Below, one piece after another: positions 44,266 through 53,518 of a stretch of DNA of 64,000 nt (the first letter of the stretch is position 1; every line of letters starts with the position of its first letter). The translations under genes were made by a program, and so were the position numbers. Source of the DNA: Neiella marina (GTDB lineage Bacteria; Pseudomonadota; Gammaproteobacteria; Enterobacterales; Neiellaceae). The stretch lies in contig NZ_NGNS01000003.1 in the NCBI RefSeq assembly GCF_002165625.1, positions 186,001 to 250,000 on the forward strand, read 5' to 3'. Under the pieces are notes generated by a model, which made no database searches, was not told the DNA's origin, and worked only from the letters and a program-made list of their open reading frames with translations.

Positions 44266-46404
44266 ATGTTAACTCGGCCAATCGCCAACCTATTAATCAG
44301 CTGTTTTAGCTTGCTGCTCCTAGCGTCGCCAGCCAAGGCGTTAACGTCAGGTCCGCAGCAGCATCCACATATTGAAGTGGAACTCGTTGCTGAAAATCAA
44401 ACTTGGGTGCCGGGCACGACGCAATGGCTTGGCCTAGCTATGCGCCCTGAAAGCCACTGGCACACATACTGGAAAAACCCCGGTGATAGCGGCATTGCAA
44501 CCACGTTCGACTTCAGCATCAATACTCTTAATGGACCAGAAAGCGAGGCAATTTCTCTACCAACCGGCAATGTAGCCTGGCCAACCCCCGAGCGTATTGT
44601 CATTTCTGACATCACTAATTTTGGCTACTATCACGACTCATTATTGATGGTACCAGTCGAGCTGCCTACGACTCTCAATGCTTCAGCAATCTCTGTCGAG
44701 CTCGATGCCTCATGGCTGGTATGCAAAGAAAGTTGCATTCCAGGCGATGGCAAATTCCAACTAACAATACCGGTCGCCAATACGACTCGCCCTAGTGCAT
44801 TTGCCACCTTATTCGAACAGACTAGAAAGCTGCTCCCCCAGCAGGCGCAATCGAGTCAACTGCGCTTCAACTTAAACCCTGACAATAACGAACAGATACG
44901 TTTTCAATACGTTCCTGAAACGAATAACGCGATGCCAATGTCATCGTCAGTCGACTTGTTTGCTGCCAATGAGCAGCTCATTGCTGCCGCGGACAAACCT
45001 CAGTGGCAACAACTAATCGACGTTGAAGGAGCGAAATTTTGGCAAACTGATATTGCTGTGAGTGACTATTTTTATCAGCTGCCGCAAAGCGCTGAAGTGG
45101 TTCTGGCTGCAGCAAACAGTGAAGGCGTCATTCAAGGCTTAACTATCACCGCAAAGCAGCAGGCGCTGCTGGCCAACCGTTCAGACAACTCGGCAGATTC
45201 ACAGCAACAAGCCCAACAATCGTTAGTGATTTTGATGCTGATGGCATTTGTTGGCGGTATCTTGTTGAATCTGATGCCCTGTGTGTTTCCAGTGCTATCA
45301 CTAAAAGCGCTGAGTTTGGTCAAACTGTCAGGTAAAGCCGCATCGCAAGCTCGACTTCACGGTCTGCTCTACTCGCTCGGTATTCTGGCATCACTCACTG
45401 TGTTAGCCGCGATATTAACTGTCATGAAGCAAGCGGGGGCAGCAGTAGGCTGGGGCTTTCAACTTCAAGACCCGATATTTTTGACGGTATTGAGTCTATT
45501 GATGGTACTAATGGCGGCCAGTTTGTTGGGCGCCTTCGAAGTGGCTGGCAGTTGGATGTCAGTAGGCAGTGAGCGTTTATCTCGCGGCGATCGAACTGCA
45601 TCTTTACTGTCAGGATGTTTAGCTGTGGTGGTTGCAAGCCCCTGCATGACACCATTGATGGCCCCTGCATTAGGCGTTGCGCTGACGCTGCCAATGGTCA
45701 GCATGTTCATTATCTTGATGGCTCTGGGTTTAGGGTTGGCACTACCGATTATCATCTTGACGCTACAGCCCAAACTCATCGCCAAAATGCCAAAGCCCGG
45801 TCCTTGGTTGGACACCTTTAAACAAGCGTTGGCATTTCCACTACTTCTAACTGCACTTTGGCTACTTTGGCTGCTACAGCAGCACGACCCAACTTGGGTA
45901 TTGGTGGTGTTAGCTATTTTGCTGATTATGAGCTTCTGTTGGTGGCTAAAAGTTCGCGGCTATCCAAAGTTTGCGACCGCAGTAATAGTTGCAACTGTGG
46001 CTACCACGGTTGCACTCACTCAACGTTCGGCTTCCGATGATGGCGGGCTGGCAGCAGTCGCTCAACCCTACTCGGCGCAGCTGCTCCAACAACATCTGAA
46101 CCAAGGTGAAGTCGTTTTCGTTAACATGACAGCAGATTGGTGCTTAACATGTAAAGTCAATGAACGAGTAACCTTTAGTCAGCAGACCGTCGCTGCTGTG
46201 TTCGATGAACACAGTATTCACTACGTGGTTGGCGACTGGACCCATCGAGATCGTGCGATTAGCGATTACCTCGACCAGTTCCAACACGCTGGAGTGCCCT
46301 TGTATGTCCTCTACAATCAACGAGGAGAGGCTTTAGTGTTACCTCAAATACTCACACCTAGCACCGTGGTGGAATACATAGAAACACATGCAATCAACAT
46401 CTAA
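44266..46404 (+). CDS. DsbD/ScsB-like thiol:disulfide interchange membrane protein
   Basis: This protein of about 712 residues moves electrons from the cytoplasm to the periplasm. It has a signal, an N-terminal periplasmic domain with the Cys pair in WLVCKESCIPG, a membrane domain with eight spans and the redox Cys in NLMPCVFPVLSLK and VVASPCMTPLMAPA, and a C-terminal thioredoxin-like domain with MTADWCLTCK. The order fits DsbD and its ScsB relatives; the N-domain resembles the ScsB kind. The frame opens at a TTG 39 bases earlier, but ATG 44266 starts a good signal peptide. The next gene, a secreted redoxin, is its likely partner. Confidence 0.85.
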   Translation: MLTRPIANLLISCFSLLLLASPAKALTSGPQQHPHIEVELVAENQTWVPGTTQWLGLAMRPESHWHTYWKNPGDSGIATTFDFSINTLNGPESEAISLPTGNVAWPTPERIVISDITNFGYYHDSLLMVPVELPTTLNASAISVELDASWLVCKESCIPGDGKFQLTIPVANTTRPSAFATLFEQTRKLLPQQAQSSQLRFNLNPDNNEQIRFQYVPETNNAMPMSSSVDLFAANEQLIAAADKPQWQQLIDVEGAKFWQTDIAVSDYFYQLPQSAEVVLAAANSEGVIQGLTITAKQQALLANRSDNSADSQQQAQQSLVILMLMAFVGGILLNLMPCVFPVLSLKALSLVKLSGKAASQARLHGLLYSLGILASLTVLAAILTVMKQAGAAVGWGFQLQDPIFLTVLSLLMVLMAASLLGAFEVAGSWMSVGSERLSRGDRTASLLSGCLAVVVASPCMTPLMAPALGVALTLPMVSMFIILMALGLGLALPIIILTLQPKLIAKMPKPGPWLDTFKQALAFPLLLTALWLLWLLQQHDPTWVLVVLAILLIMSFCWWLKVRGYPKFATAVIVATVATTVALTQRSASDDGGLAAVAQPYSAQLLQQHLNQGEVVFVNMTADWCLTCKVNERVTFSQQTVAAVFDEHSIHYVVGDWTHRDRAISDYLDQFQHAGVPLYVLYNQRGEALVLPQILTPSTVVEYIETHAINI

Positions 46405-46455
46405 CCCGTTGTAAAGATGAAGTTTTACTACCCCACAACCAAAGGAACGCAAAAC

Positions 46456-47073
46456 ATGTCAAGGTTACTAAAACGAACCCAATTACTGCTTGCTGCTGCT
46501 GTTACCTGCCTTAGTTTGACGGCACACGCCGCGGCAAAGGTAAACCAGGCGGCCCCCGACTTTAACTTGACCAGTGCGGCGGGTGAGCAGGTTCAGCTAA
46601 GCGACTATCAGGGTAAGTACGTTATTCTCGAATGGACTAATCACGACTGCCCTTTTGTTAAAAAGCATTACAGCAGTGACAACATGCAAGGGCTGCAGAA
46701 GAAGTATGCCGATCAGGACGTTGTGTGGTTATCCGTTATCTCATCGGCACCAGGTAAACAAGGCTATGTCGATGCCACTGCGGCAAATAAGCTCACCACA
46801 GAAAGAGGAGCGGCACCAGCTCAGGTGCTGTTTGATCCTGATGGCAAAGTAGGCAAGCAATACGGCGCCAAAACGACGCCGCACATGTACATTGTCAAAC
46901 CTGATGGCGTGCTGGCATATGCAGGCGCCATCGACAGTATTAAGTCGACCGATCCGGCCGATATCCCAGCGGCAACCAATTACGTTGTTCAAGCCATGGA
47001 CGAGTTGGCGGCAGGTAAAAGCGTATCTAGCCCGCTAACAAAACCTTATGGCTGCTCAGTCAAATACATGTAG
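46456..47073 (+). CDS. Secreted redoxin (thioredoxin-fold protein with CPFVKKH motif)
   Basis: This 205-residue protein has a signal peptide (cut near AHA-A) and a redoxin/AhpC-like fold: KVNQAAPDFNLTSAAGEQVQLSDYQGKYVILEWTNHDCPFVKKHY. DCPFVKKH holds a single Cys, and a second Cys is in YGCSV near the end. Such proteins reduce peroxides or disulfides in the periplasm. It lies 51 bases after the DsbD-like gene, which would keep it reduced; a shared operon is likely. AAGGAACGC precedes this ATG, better than the earlier in-frame start at 46417. Confidence 0.83.
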   Translation: MSRLLKRTQLLLAAAVTCLSLTAHAAAKVNQAAPDFNLTSAAGEQVQLSDYQGKYVILEWTNHDCPFVKKHYSSDNMQGLQKKYADQDVVWLSVISSAPGKQGYVDATAANKLTTERGAAPAQVLFDPDGKVGKQYGAKTTPHMYIVKPDGVLAYAGAIDSIKSTDPADIPAATNYVVQAMDELAAGKSVSSPLTKPYGCSVKYM

Positions 47074-47160
47074 TATCAATGACCTAGCTGGAGCAAAGTG
47101 CTATCATGCTTTGCTCCAATAGCAACCATTGCGAGTCCATCGCAGTTACCCCAGTCGATT

Positions 47161-47583
47161 ATGGCAACTCTGATACAACTCTCAAACAACGTTGCAATAG
47201 CTGACTGGGAAGTAGAGCTAACCGCTATTCGAGCACAAGGCGCGGGCGGTCAGAACGTCAATAAGGTGTCGAGTGCAGTGCACTTAAGATTCAACATTCA
47301 CCACTCTGCCCTGCCAATCTATTACAAAGAACGGTTGCTATCGACCAATGATCAACGCATCACCAAGGATGGTGAAATCATCATCAAAGCTCAGCAGTAT
47401 CGTACTCAGCAACAAAATAAAGAAGATGCGCTTGAGCGACTCAAAGAACTGATCTTACAAGCTAGCCAGCCAACAAAAGTGCGCCGAGCGACAAAACCAA
47501 CCAAAGCATCACAGCGTAAGCGGTTACAACGTAAATCGCAGCGTAGCGAAGTCAAATCGATGAGAAAGCGTGTCGACTATTAA
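47161..47583 (+). CDS. arfB: Alternative ribosome-rescue factor ArfB (YaeJ), peptidyl-tRNA hydrolase
   Basis: ArfB (140 residues, as in E. coli) frees ribosomes stalled on mRNAs without stop codons. The catalytic GGQ is in RAQGAGGQNVNKVSSAVHLRF near residue 27. The basic tail KASQRKRLQRKSQRSEVKSMRKRVDY inserts in the empty mRNA channel. The frame opens 63 bases earlier but this ATG gives the normal protein. It lies downstream of the redoxin gene by 87 bases. Confidence 0.94.
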   Translation: MATLIQLSNNVAIADWEVELTAIRAQGAGGQNVNKVSSAVHLRFNIHHSALPIYYKERLLSTNDQRITKDGEIIIKAQQYRTQQQNKEDALERLKELILQASQPTKVRRATKPTKASQRKRLQRKSQRSEVKSMRKRVDY

Positions 47584-47741
47584 GAATGACAGTTCGGTGA
47601 CAACCTGGTTGACCTCTTAGGTAGCTCACAACTATTTACATTAACTCGCTGTATTTGAATATATTTTGGTTTTATCTCGGTTTAGCCAAGGGGCTTGTTC
47701 TAAGCTGAGTAAGCACATAACAATAAGTTCAGGGGACGCGC

Positions 47742-47915
47742 ATGAAAGACCGGCAGTTTGACTCGGTACTGGAGTCAATAAAACAAACACTAGAAACGAT
47801 TTCAAATCAGTTAACCGACGCCCAGCAAAGCACCGCTCATATTCACTCTTCACTACTCCAACTGAATCGCAATGACCGCTTGTCAAAACGATGTTGGCGG
47901 CAATCAGCTCGCTAG
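47742..47915 (+). CDS. Small protein (57 aa), unknown function
   Basis: The frame starts MKDRQFDSVLESIKQTLETI and runs 57 residues with a helical, glutamine-rich middle and a basic end. AGGGGAC lies six bases before the ATG, and a strong terminator starts ten bases after the stop. A candidate promoter, TTGACC-N18-TATTTA at 47609-47638, precedes it. I do not recognise the family; it has no signal peptide or span. The flanking signals, rather than its sequence, support it as a gene. Confidence 0.5.
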   Translation: MKDRQFDSVLESIKQTLETISNQLTDAQQSTAHIHSSLLQLNRNDRLSKRCWRQSAR

Positions 47916-47925
47916 ATTGACACCC

Positions 47926-47952
47926 GTAGGAGCCAACTTTGGCTCCTACTTT
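47926..47952 (+). terminator. Terminator after the 57-aa gene
   Basis: GTAGGAGCCAA / TTGGCTCCTAC is an 11-base perfect stem with a two-base loop, followed by TTTG. The short T run makes it weaker than others here. Confidence 0.7.
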
Positions 47953-48134
47953 GCCAAATGATGATGGTTAACAATGAAGTCCAATTAATTATTTTCCCTA
48001 TCAAATCAATCAACTAGAACCTTGAAACCGGTACCTTTATGATAACGGTCACAATTTTTCTTCCAATGCTACACAAATGTTATTAACCTGCTCGAGCAAT
48101 GTTGTCATGAAGTTGTTAGTTGAGGTGTATAACA

Positions 48135-48602
48135 ATGTTACGATTTGCTCTGATTCTATTGGTGTGTTGTTCCACTTGCTCTGCTGCTGAGCGACAAATC
48201 AACGACTACAAGCCATATCAGCATTACCAGCAAGCCAAGAACTTCGCCGACAGCGGTAGTTGGCAGCAAGCTGTTAGCCATTACCAAAAGGCCCAACAAT
48301 TGGCTAATGCCCGCATCGATCTGTCGTTGTATCAGCTTCGCGGTATCGGCGGCTTGCAACAAAACCTATCAGCAGTTCAACAAACACTCACAAAAGAAGC
48401 AGAACTAGGCTCGGCAAGAGCTATGCTAATTTTGAGTAACTTGTTCCAACGAGGTATTTTCGGCTGGCCGATCGATCATACGAAAGCGCAATACTACCGT
48501 CTGAATTATCAGAAAATCAGTCAGCAGCGACAACAAAATAAGCTTGCAAATCTTCCGGTCTCCGGCGTCGATTTAGCCTTCGATAATAATTCAAATATCT
48601 AA
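48135..48602 (+). CDS. Small secreted Sel1/TPR-like protein
   Basis: This protein of 155 residues has a signal peptide MLRFALILLVCCSTCSAAERQ. The body carries tetratricopeptide/Sel1-like helices: YQQAKNFADSGSWQQAVSHYQKAQQLANA and AELGSARAMLILSNLFQRGIFGWPIDHTKAQYYRLNYQ. Such repeats bind other proteins. The frame opens at a TTG five codons earlier; GAGGTG before the ATG at 48135 favours the latter. Partner unknown. Confidence 0.65.
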   Translation: MLRFALILLVCCSTCSAAERQINDYKPYQHYQQAKNFADSGSWQQAVSHYQKAQQLANARIDLSLYQLRGIGGLQQNLSAVQQTLTKEAELGSARAMLILSNLFQRGIFGWPIDHTKAQYYRLNYQKISQQRQQNKLANLPVSGVDLAFDNNSNI

Positions 48603-48657
48603 AAAATTGAGCCAACTTGGATAGCGTCACAATTTTGATAATCAGTCGCGTTTTCAA

Positions 48658-48671
48658 TTGATCCAGATCAG
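48658..48671 (+). promoter_or_regulatory. FNR-type box upstream of ompW
   Basis: TTGAT-CCAG-ATCAG differs from the FNR consensus TTGAT-N4-ATCAA at one base. It lies about 62 bases before the ompW ATG. OmpW is activated by FNR under oxygen limitation in E. coli, so the site is likely functional. Confidence 0.6.
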
Positions 48672-48732
48672 TTTTAACGAGTCACAAGCCAAGGACAATT
48701 TCGCTGCACTTTAAAAACAAATGGACTACATA

Positions 48733-49410
48733 ATGAAAACAACCATTCTTGCTGCAGCGGTATCTTTGGCCACCCTCGGACTATCTTCAACGGCTTTGGC
48801 GCACCAAGCCGGCGACATCATTGTTCGCGGTGGTATCGTTCATGTTTCTCCAGATGATAGCTCTGGCAATGTTCACGTCGAAAGCTTAGGTGATACCGGA
48901 ATGACTGTGGGTGTCGACAGCAATACTCAAATCGGCCTCAACTTTGCCTACATGTTCGACAATAACTGGGGAATCGAGTTGTTGGCAGCAACGCCATTCA
49001 CTCACGACGTTAATCTGCAAAATTCCGCACTCGGTCTCGGTGACGGCAAACTTGCCGAAGTGAGCCACCTGCCTCCAACATTGTCATTGCAGTACTACTT
49101 CGGTGGTCCCGAGTCTAAATTCCGCCCTTACGTTGGCGCCGGTCTAAACTACACCATATTCTTTGATGAGCAGTTCAAAGGCAGCCGCAAAGACCAAGGC
49201 TTTAATTCACTCGATTTGGATAGTTCATTCGGCTGGGCAGCGCAAATCGGTTTGGATTACAAGTTGAATGAAAAGTGGCACCTGAATGGCCAAATTCGCT
49301 ACATTGATATCTCGACTGATGCCAACTTTAAAGTCGGTGAGTTGAAGTCAAAAGTAAGCGTTGATATCGACCCGTTTGTGTACATGGTGAGTGCAGGCTA
49401 CACCTTCTAA
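48733..49410 (+). CDS. ompW: Outer-membrane protein W
   Basis: OmpW (225 residues) is an eight-strand beta barrel with a signal peptide MKTTILAAAVSLATLGLSST cut near ALA-H. Family stretches are GDIIVRGGIVHVSPDD, NTQIGLNFAYMFDNNWGIELLAATPF, LPPTLSLQYYFGG and a C-terminal Phe (SAGYTF) for barrel assembly. It carries small hydrophobic molecules across the outer membrane. An ATG four codons earlier is possible. A terminator follows and an FNR-like box precedes. Confidence 0.92.
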   Translation: MKTTILAAAVSLATLGLSSTALAHQAGDIIVRGGIVHVSPDDSSGNVHVESLGDTGMTVGVDSNTQIGLNFAYMFDNNWGIELLAATPFTHDVNLQNSALGLGDGKLAEVSHLPPTLSLQYYFGGPESKFRPYVGAGLNYTIFFDEQFKGSRKDQGFNSLDLDSSFGWAAQIGLDYKLNEKWHLNGQIRYIDISTDANFKVGELKSKVSVDIDPFVYMVSAGYTF

Positions 49411-49432
49411 CCTTTGCACGCGCAACTGGATC

Positions 49433-49462
49433 AAAAAAGCCGTCATTAATGACGGCTTTTTT
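49433..49462. terminator. Bidirectional terminator between ompW and fadR
   Basis: AAAAAAGCCGTCA-TTAA-TGACGGCTTTTTT serves ompW on the plus strand (22 bases after its stop) and the convergent fadR on the minus strand. Confidence 0.88.
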
Positions 49463-49490
49463 GTCGGCGCAAACAATCGCTCGATATCAA

Positions 49491-50243
49491 CTACTTCTCG
49501 ACTAAATCAGATGGAATTTCCTGTTGATGGGCTTGCCACAACAAACCACTCTGACGACCATAATCACGAACCGCAACCACAGCATCGTTGTGACGTTTCG
49601 ATTCAGTAATTTCTTTCAAGTTACGATAGAAGGCTCGAGCCGCTTCTCTGCTATCTGGATAGCTGAAGTGGTGGCCACCGATGCGCATTGACAAGTTGCG
49701 GAAGCCGTTGAGAATCAAGACATAGATTGGGTTGCCAGATTCGCGCGCCATGGTTTGATGCAATTCATAATCAGCATTGGCAAACGCCGTACCATCATCT
49801 TCGGTATTCAATGCTTGATCCAACGCCGCAACAATTGCTTCGGGAGCGGCCTTAATGGCTGCACGCATGTAGATTGCAGAAATATTGGTGCGGGCAGACA
49901 GCAAATGTTTCACCAAATCAGGCATACCGTCTTGGTCGAGCCGCGCTAGCGTCATCAGGATATTCAGGCCGGACGTTTCCCAGAAGTTGTTCACTCGAGT
50001 CGGCTTGCCATGTTGGATAGTGATCCAACCGTCCTGTTTGAGTCGTTGCAGCACTTCACGCAAGGTTGTGCGCGTCACACCAATCAACTCAGAGAGCTCT
50101 CGCTCTGCAGGCAAGATAGTTCCCGGCGGGAAACGATTATTCCATATCGAACGAACGATATACTCTTCGGCGAACTCTGCGGGGTTCTTTGCCTGGATGA
50201 CACTTTGGTCATCGACGTTTCCTCTGCGGTCTAAATGAGACAA
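49491..50243 (-). CDS. fadR: Fatty acid metabolism regulator FadR (TTG start)
   Basis: FadR (250 residues here, 239 in E. coli) is a GntR-type regulator that represses fatty acid breakdown and activates unsaturated fatty acid synthesis; acyl-CoA releases it from DNA. The DNA-binding part NRFPPGTILPAERELSELIG, VTRTTLREVLQRL and WITIQHGKPTRVNNFWETSGLNIL is almost the enteric sequence. The TTG at 50243 has GGTGGAG five bases ahead and adds about 11 residues at the N-terminus. An ATG just inside with a good AGAGGA site is out of frame. It lies divergent from nhaB, as in E. coli. Confidence 0.94.
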   Translation of the reverse strand: MSHLDRRGNVDDQSVIQAKNPAEFAEEYIVRSIWNNRFPPGTILPAERELSELIGVTRTTLREVLQRLKQDGWITIQHGKPTRVNNFWETSGLNILMTLARLDQDGMPDLVKHLLSARTNISAIYMRAAIKAAPEAIVAALDQALNTEDDGTAFANADYELHQTMARESGNPIYVLILNGFRNLSMRIGGHHFSYPDSREAARAFYRNLKEITESKRHNDAVVAVRDYGRQSGLLWQAHQQEIPSDLVEK

Positions 50244-50474
50244 GCCTACTCCACCCTATCAGCATAAAATCGACTCATCATACCAGAGCAGCCAACACAG
50301 CAACAAGCCGTTATACAACTTCTTTCACTGTGGTTAATTTGGTTACTAATTAACCATTGCGTGATCTAACTTAGCTATTACTGTTGAAAAATTACGAAAA
50401 TTAAACCGGTTTATTGTAAGGATAAGATACAATCGGATCAGCCCCACAATTTAACAAATATATTACAAATCAGG

Positions 50475-52073
50475 ATGACTTCTACTATGGCAAGTTCCAT
50501 TCAAAAGGCCTTCTTTGCGAATTTCCTGGGCAATGCACCGCTCTGGTATAAGCAGGCCATTCTGCTGTTTTTGGTGGTTAACCCCATTGTCGCGAGCGTC
50601 GACCCATTTGTCGCGGGTTGGCTGCTAATTGTCGAGTTTATTTTCACCCTTGCAATGGCCCTGAAATGCTATCCATTGCAGCCTGGTGGTTTGCTAACCA
50701 TTGAAGCAATTTTCATTGGGTTAGCATCGCCAGATGTGGTGATGCATGAAATTGAAGCCAACATTGAAGTGATCTTGTTGCTTATTTTCATGGTTGCCGG
50801 CATTTACTTTATGAAGCAACTATTGTTGTATATTTTCACAAAAATGCTGGTTAAGGTCCGTTCTAAAGCCTTGCTATCGGTATCATTTTGCTTTGCCGCC
50901 GCATTCCTCTCTGCATTCCTAGATGCTTTGACGGTAATTGCTGTTGTCATTGCCGTTGCGACCGGCTTTTACGCCATCTACCACAAAGTCGCCTCGGGCA
51001 AACAAGTCCACCATGATCACGACCACACTAGCGACGACGAATTAAAGCATCAACATCGTGAAGAACTTGAGGCATTCCGTGCGTTTTTACGCAACCTGAT
51101 GATGCACGCCGGTGTTGGTACTGCTTTGGGTGGTGTTTGTACCCAAGTTGGTGAGCCACAAAACCTGATTATTGCTGCCGCCGCTCACTGGGATTTCATT
51201 GAGTTTTATTTGCGCATGGCCGCGATTACCGTACCGACGCTGATTTTCGGCCTCATTACCTGTGTGGCATTGGAGAAATTGGGTTGGTTCGGTTACGGCG
51301 CTCAACTGCCTCCTGCTGTCCACAAAATTCTCGCTGACTATGACAAGAAGAGTGATGATGAGCGCACCGCAAAAGATAAAGCGGCGCTGGTTGTGCAAGC
51401 TTTAATCGGCGTTTGGCTGGTCATTGCGCTCGCCCTGCACCTTGCCGCAGTTGGCTTAATTGGTTTATCCGTTATCGTATTGGCGACGGCGTTCACCGGT
51501 ATTATTGAAGAGCATCGCCTCGGCCATGCCTTTGAAGAAGCCTTGCCATTTACTGCTTTGTTGACGGTATTCTTCGCCGTTGTGGCAGTCATCATTCAGC
51601 AAGATTTGTTCGCACCAGTGATCAGTTATGTACTGTCATTTGATGGCCGCGAGCAATTGTTCGGGGTGTTTATTGCCAACGGCTTGCTATCAATGATCAG
51701 TGACAACGTGTTTGTTGGTACCGTCTACATCACCGAGATGGTTGATGCTTTGAAAGAAGGCGTCATTGATCAAGACCAGTTCTACCTGCTGGCTGTTGCA
51801 ATTAACACGGGCACTAACTTGCCAAGTGTGGCCACTCCTAATGGTCAAGCGGCGTTCTTGTTCCTGCTGACCTCTGCAATTGCGCCTTTGATTCGTTTGT
51901 CATACGGTCGCATGGTTTGGATGGCTCTGCCTTACACCATTGTGTTAGTGATTGTCAGTCTGTTGGCCACTGAGTTCTTGTTGATGCCTGTGACCGATTG
52001 GATGTATGACGCCGGTTGGCTCACTCACCACAGCATATTGGATGCCGCGCCAGCGACTGGTGGCCACCACTAA
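50475..52073 (+). CDS. nhaB: Na+/H+ antiporter NhaB
   Basis: NhaB (532 residues) is an electrogenic sodium/proton antiporter of the inner membrane with about 12 spans. Typical stretches are [64 protein letters not shown] and [19 protein letters not shown]. The second ATG (50487) is an alternative start because AGGA touches the first. The hydrophilic loop [20 protein letters not shown] is His-rich. A terminator follows, then nhaA, giving a sodium-handling pair that suits a marine species. Confidence 0.95.
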   Translation: MTSTMASSIQKAFFANFLGNAPLWYKQAILLFLVVNPIVASVDPFVAGWLLIVEFIFTLAMALKCYPLQPGGLLTIEAIFIGLASPDVVMHEIEANIEVILLLIFMVAGIYFMKQLLLYIFTKMLVKVRSKALLSVSFCFAAAFLSAFLDALTVIAVVIAVATGFYAIYHKVASGKQVHHDHDHTSDDELKHQHREELEAFRAFLRNLMMHAGVGTALGGVCTQVGEPQNLIIAAAAHWDFIEFYLRMAAITVPTLIFGLITCVALEKLGWFGYGAQLPPAVHKILADYDKKSDDERTAKDKAALVVQALIGVWLVIALALHLAAVGLIGLSVIVLATAFTGIIEEHRLGHAFEEALPFTALLTVFFAVVAVIIQQDLFAPVISYVLSFDGREQLFGVFIANGLLSMISDNVFVGTVYITEMVDALKEGVIDQDQFYLLAVAINTGTNLPSVATPNGQAAFLFLLTSAIAPLIRLSYGRMVWMALPYTIVLVIVSLLATEFLLMPVTDWMYDAGWLTHHSILDAAPATGGHH

Positions 52074-52096
52074 GCACTGCAACGCGTTTATAACTA

Positions 52097-52127
52097 ATAA
52101 AAAAGCTTCCCTCGGGAAGCTTTTTTA
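52097..52127. terminator. Terminator after nhaB
   Basis: AAAAAAGCTTCCC-TC-GGGAAGCTTTTTT, 24 bases after nhaB, symmetric with T runs both ways. Confidence 0.88.
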
Positions 52128-52264
52128 TTGCTTGCGTTCGATTCATCTTGATTTAATCGTCGTCCTGTCATTATTGTTCTAGTCTTTGTTCAGCGACAAT
52201 TCATCGAATATTCAGCTTTCCTCTATTAGACTGAAAATTAAATGGAAACATTGAAGGACCAGTA

Positions 52265-53446
52265 ATGCAAAATTCAAACATAACGAACTTTCTCAAGCTG
52301 GAGTCGGCAGGCGGGATCATTCTCGTCATTGCCACGGTGCTAGCACTGATTGTTGCCAACTCGCCGTTGGCCGACTTCCGAGAAAGCCTGTTGGCCATGC
52401 CCCTCGCCATTCAAGTGGGCAAATTGGATATCGCTAAACCACTTCTGTTGTGGATTAACGATGGCTTGATGGCAATCTTCTTCCTTCACGTTGGGCTTGA
52501 ACTCAAACGTGAGTTTATGGAAGGAGAGCTCAATGAAACGTCGAAAATCATCATGCCCGCTTTCGCGGCTGTTGGCGGTATTGTTGTGCCGTCGGGCATT
52601 TACGCCATGATGAACTGGGGCGATGCCGACGCCATGGGCGGCTGGGCGATTCCTGCAGCTACCGACATTGCTTTCGCGCTAGGCGTGCTTAGCCTGCTTG
52701 GTAGGCGGGTTCCACTGGCGTTAAAGATCTTCCTGTTATCGCTGGCGATTCTCGATGATATCGGCGCTATTTTAATTATTGCGGTGTTCTATAGTGGCGA
52801 TCTGTCTACCACAGCGTTTGCGGTTGCTGGCGTATCTTTGGTGGCTTTGTTCGGTCTCAACCGAATGAAAGTGGTGAACTCTTCCATTTATCTCACCATT
52901 GGCTTTATTTTATGGTGGGCAGTGCTCAAGTCTGGTGTTCACGCAACGCTAGCCGGGGTGGTGTTAGCTTTCTTCATCCCCATGCGCGATCCGAATAATC
53001 CAGATTATTCACCAGCAAAAGAATTGGAGCACAACTTACACCACACGGTTGCCTTCATTATTTTGCCTATTTTCGCGTTCTCCAATGCTGGCCTGCCACT
53101 ACTTGGCTTAACCATGGAACAAACGCTGCATGCTGTGCCTGTCGGTATTGCGCTCGGTTTGGTGTTGGGTAAGCCCATTGGCATCATGCTGTTTAGTTGG
53201 CTTGCGACCGCCGTAGCTGGCGCCAAATTGCCCGAAAGAGTGACCTGGATGCAAATATTTGGAGCCTCGATTCTATGTGGTATCGGCTTTACCATGAGCT
53301 TGTTTATTAGCTCACTGGCCTTTGAAGCTGGAGCTGGCGACTATGGTTTCGATGAGCGTTTGGGAATCTTGCTGGGGTCGCTAATTGCCGCAGTTGCTGG
53401 CTACTTAGTGCTTAATAAGGTGTTGCCGAAGACACCGCAGCAATAA
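52265..53446 (+). CDS. nhaA: Na+/H+ antiporter NhaA
   Basis: NhaA (393 residues, as in E. coli) exchanges two protons for one sodium ion. The two aspartates of the ion site are in LAILDDIGAILIIAVFY near residue 163. FLKLESAGGIILVIATVLALI at the start, NDGLMAIFFLHVGLELKREF and GIGFTMSLFISSLAF near the end are standard. GAAGGACC stands before the ATG. Own promoter region of 137 bases after the nhaB terminator, and its own terminator. Confidence 0.96.
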   Translation: MQNSNITNFLKLESAGGIILVIATVLALIVANSPLADFRESLLAMPLAIQVGKLDIAKPLLLWINDGLMAIFFLHVGLELKREFMEGELNETSKIIMPAFAAVGGIVVPSGIYAMMNWGDADAMGGWAIPAATDIAFALGVLSLLGRRVPLALKIFLLSLAILDDIGAILIIAVFYSGDLSTTAFAVAGVSLVALFGLNRMKVVNSSIYLTIGFILWWAVLKSGVHATLAGVVLAFFIPMRDPNNPDYSPAKELEHNLHHTVAFIILPIFAFSNAGLPLLGLTMEQTLHAVPVGIALGLVLGKPIGIMLFSWLATAVAGAKLPERVTWMQIFGASILCGIGFTMSLFISSLAFEAGAGDYGFDERLGILLGSLIAAVAGYLVLNKVLPKTPQQ

Positions 53447-53473
53447 ACATCGTTGGCAGTCAACGCAGACAAC

Positions 53474-53502
53474 AAGGCCGCTTATCTCAGCGGCCTTTTT
53501 TA
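53474..53502 (+). terminator. Terminator after nhaA
   Basis: AAGGCCGCT / AGCGGCCTT with a six-base loop and TTTTTT, 27 bases after nhaA; it also lies close to the end of the convergent hydrolase gene. Confidence 0.87.
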
Positions 53503-53518
53503 TCAACTTTTGTGGCTA

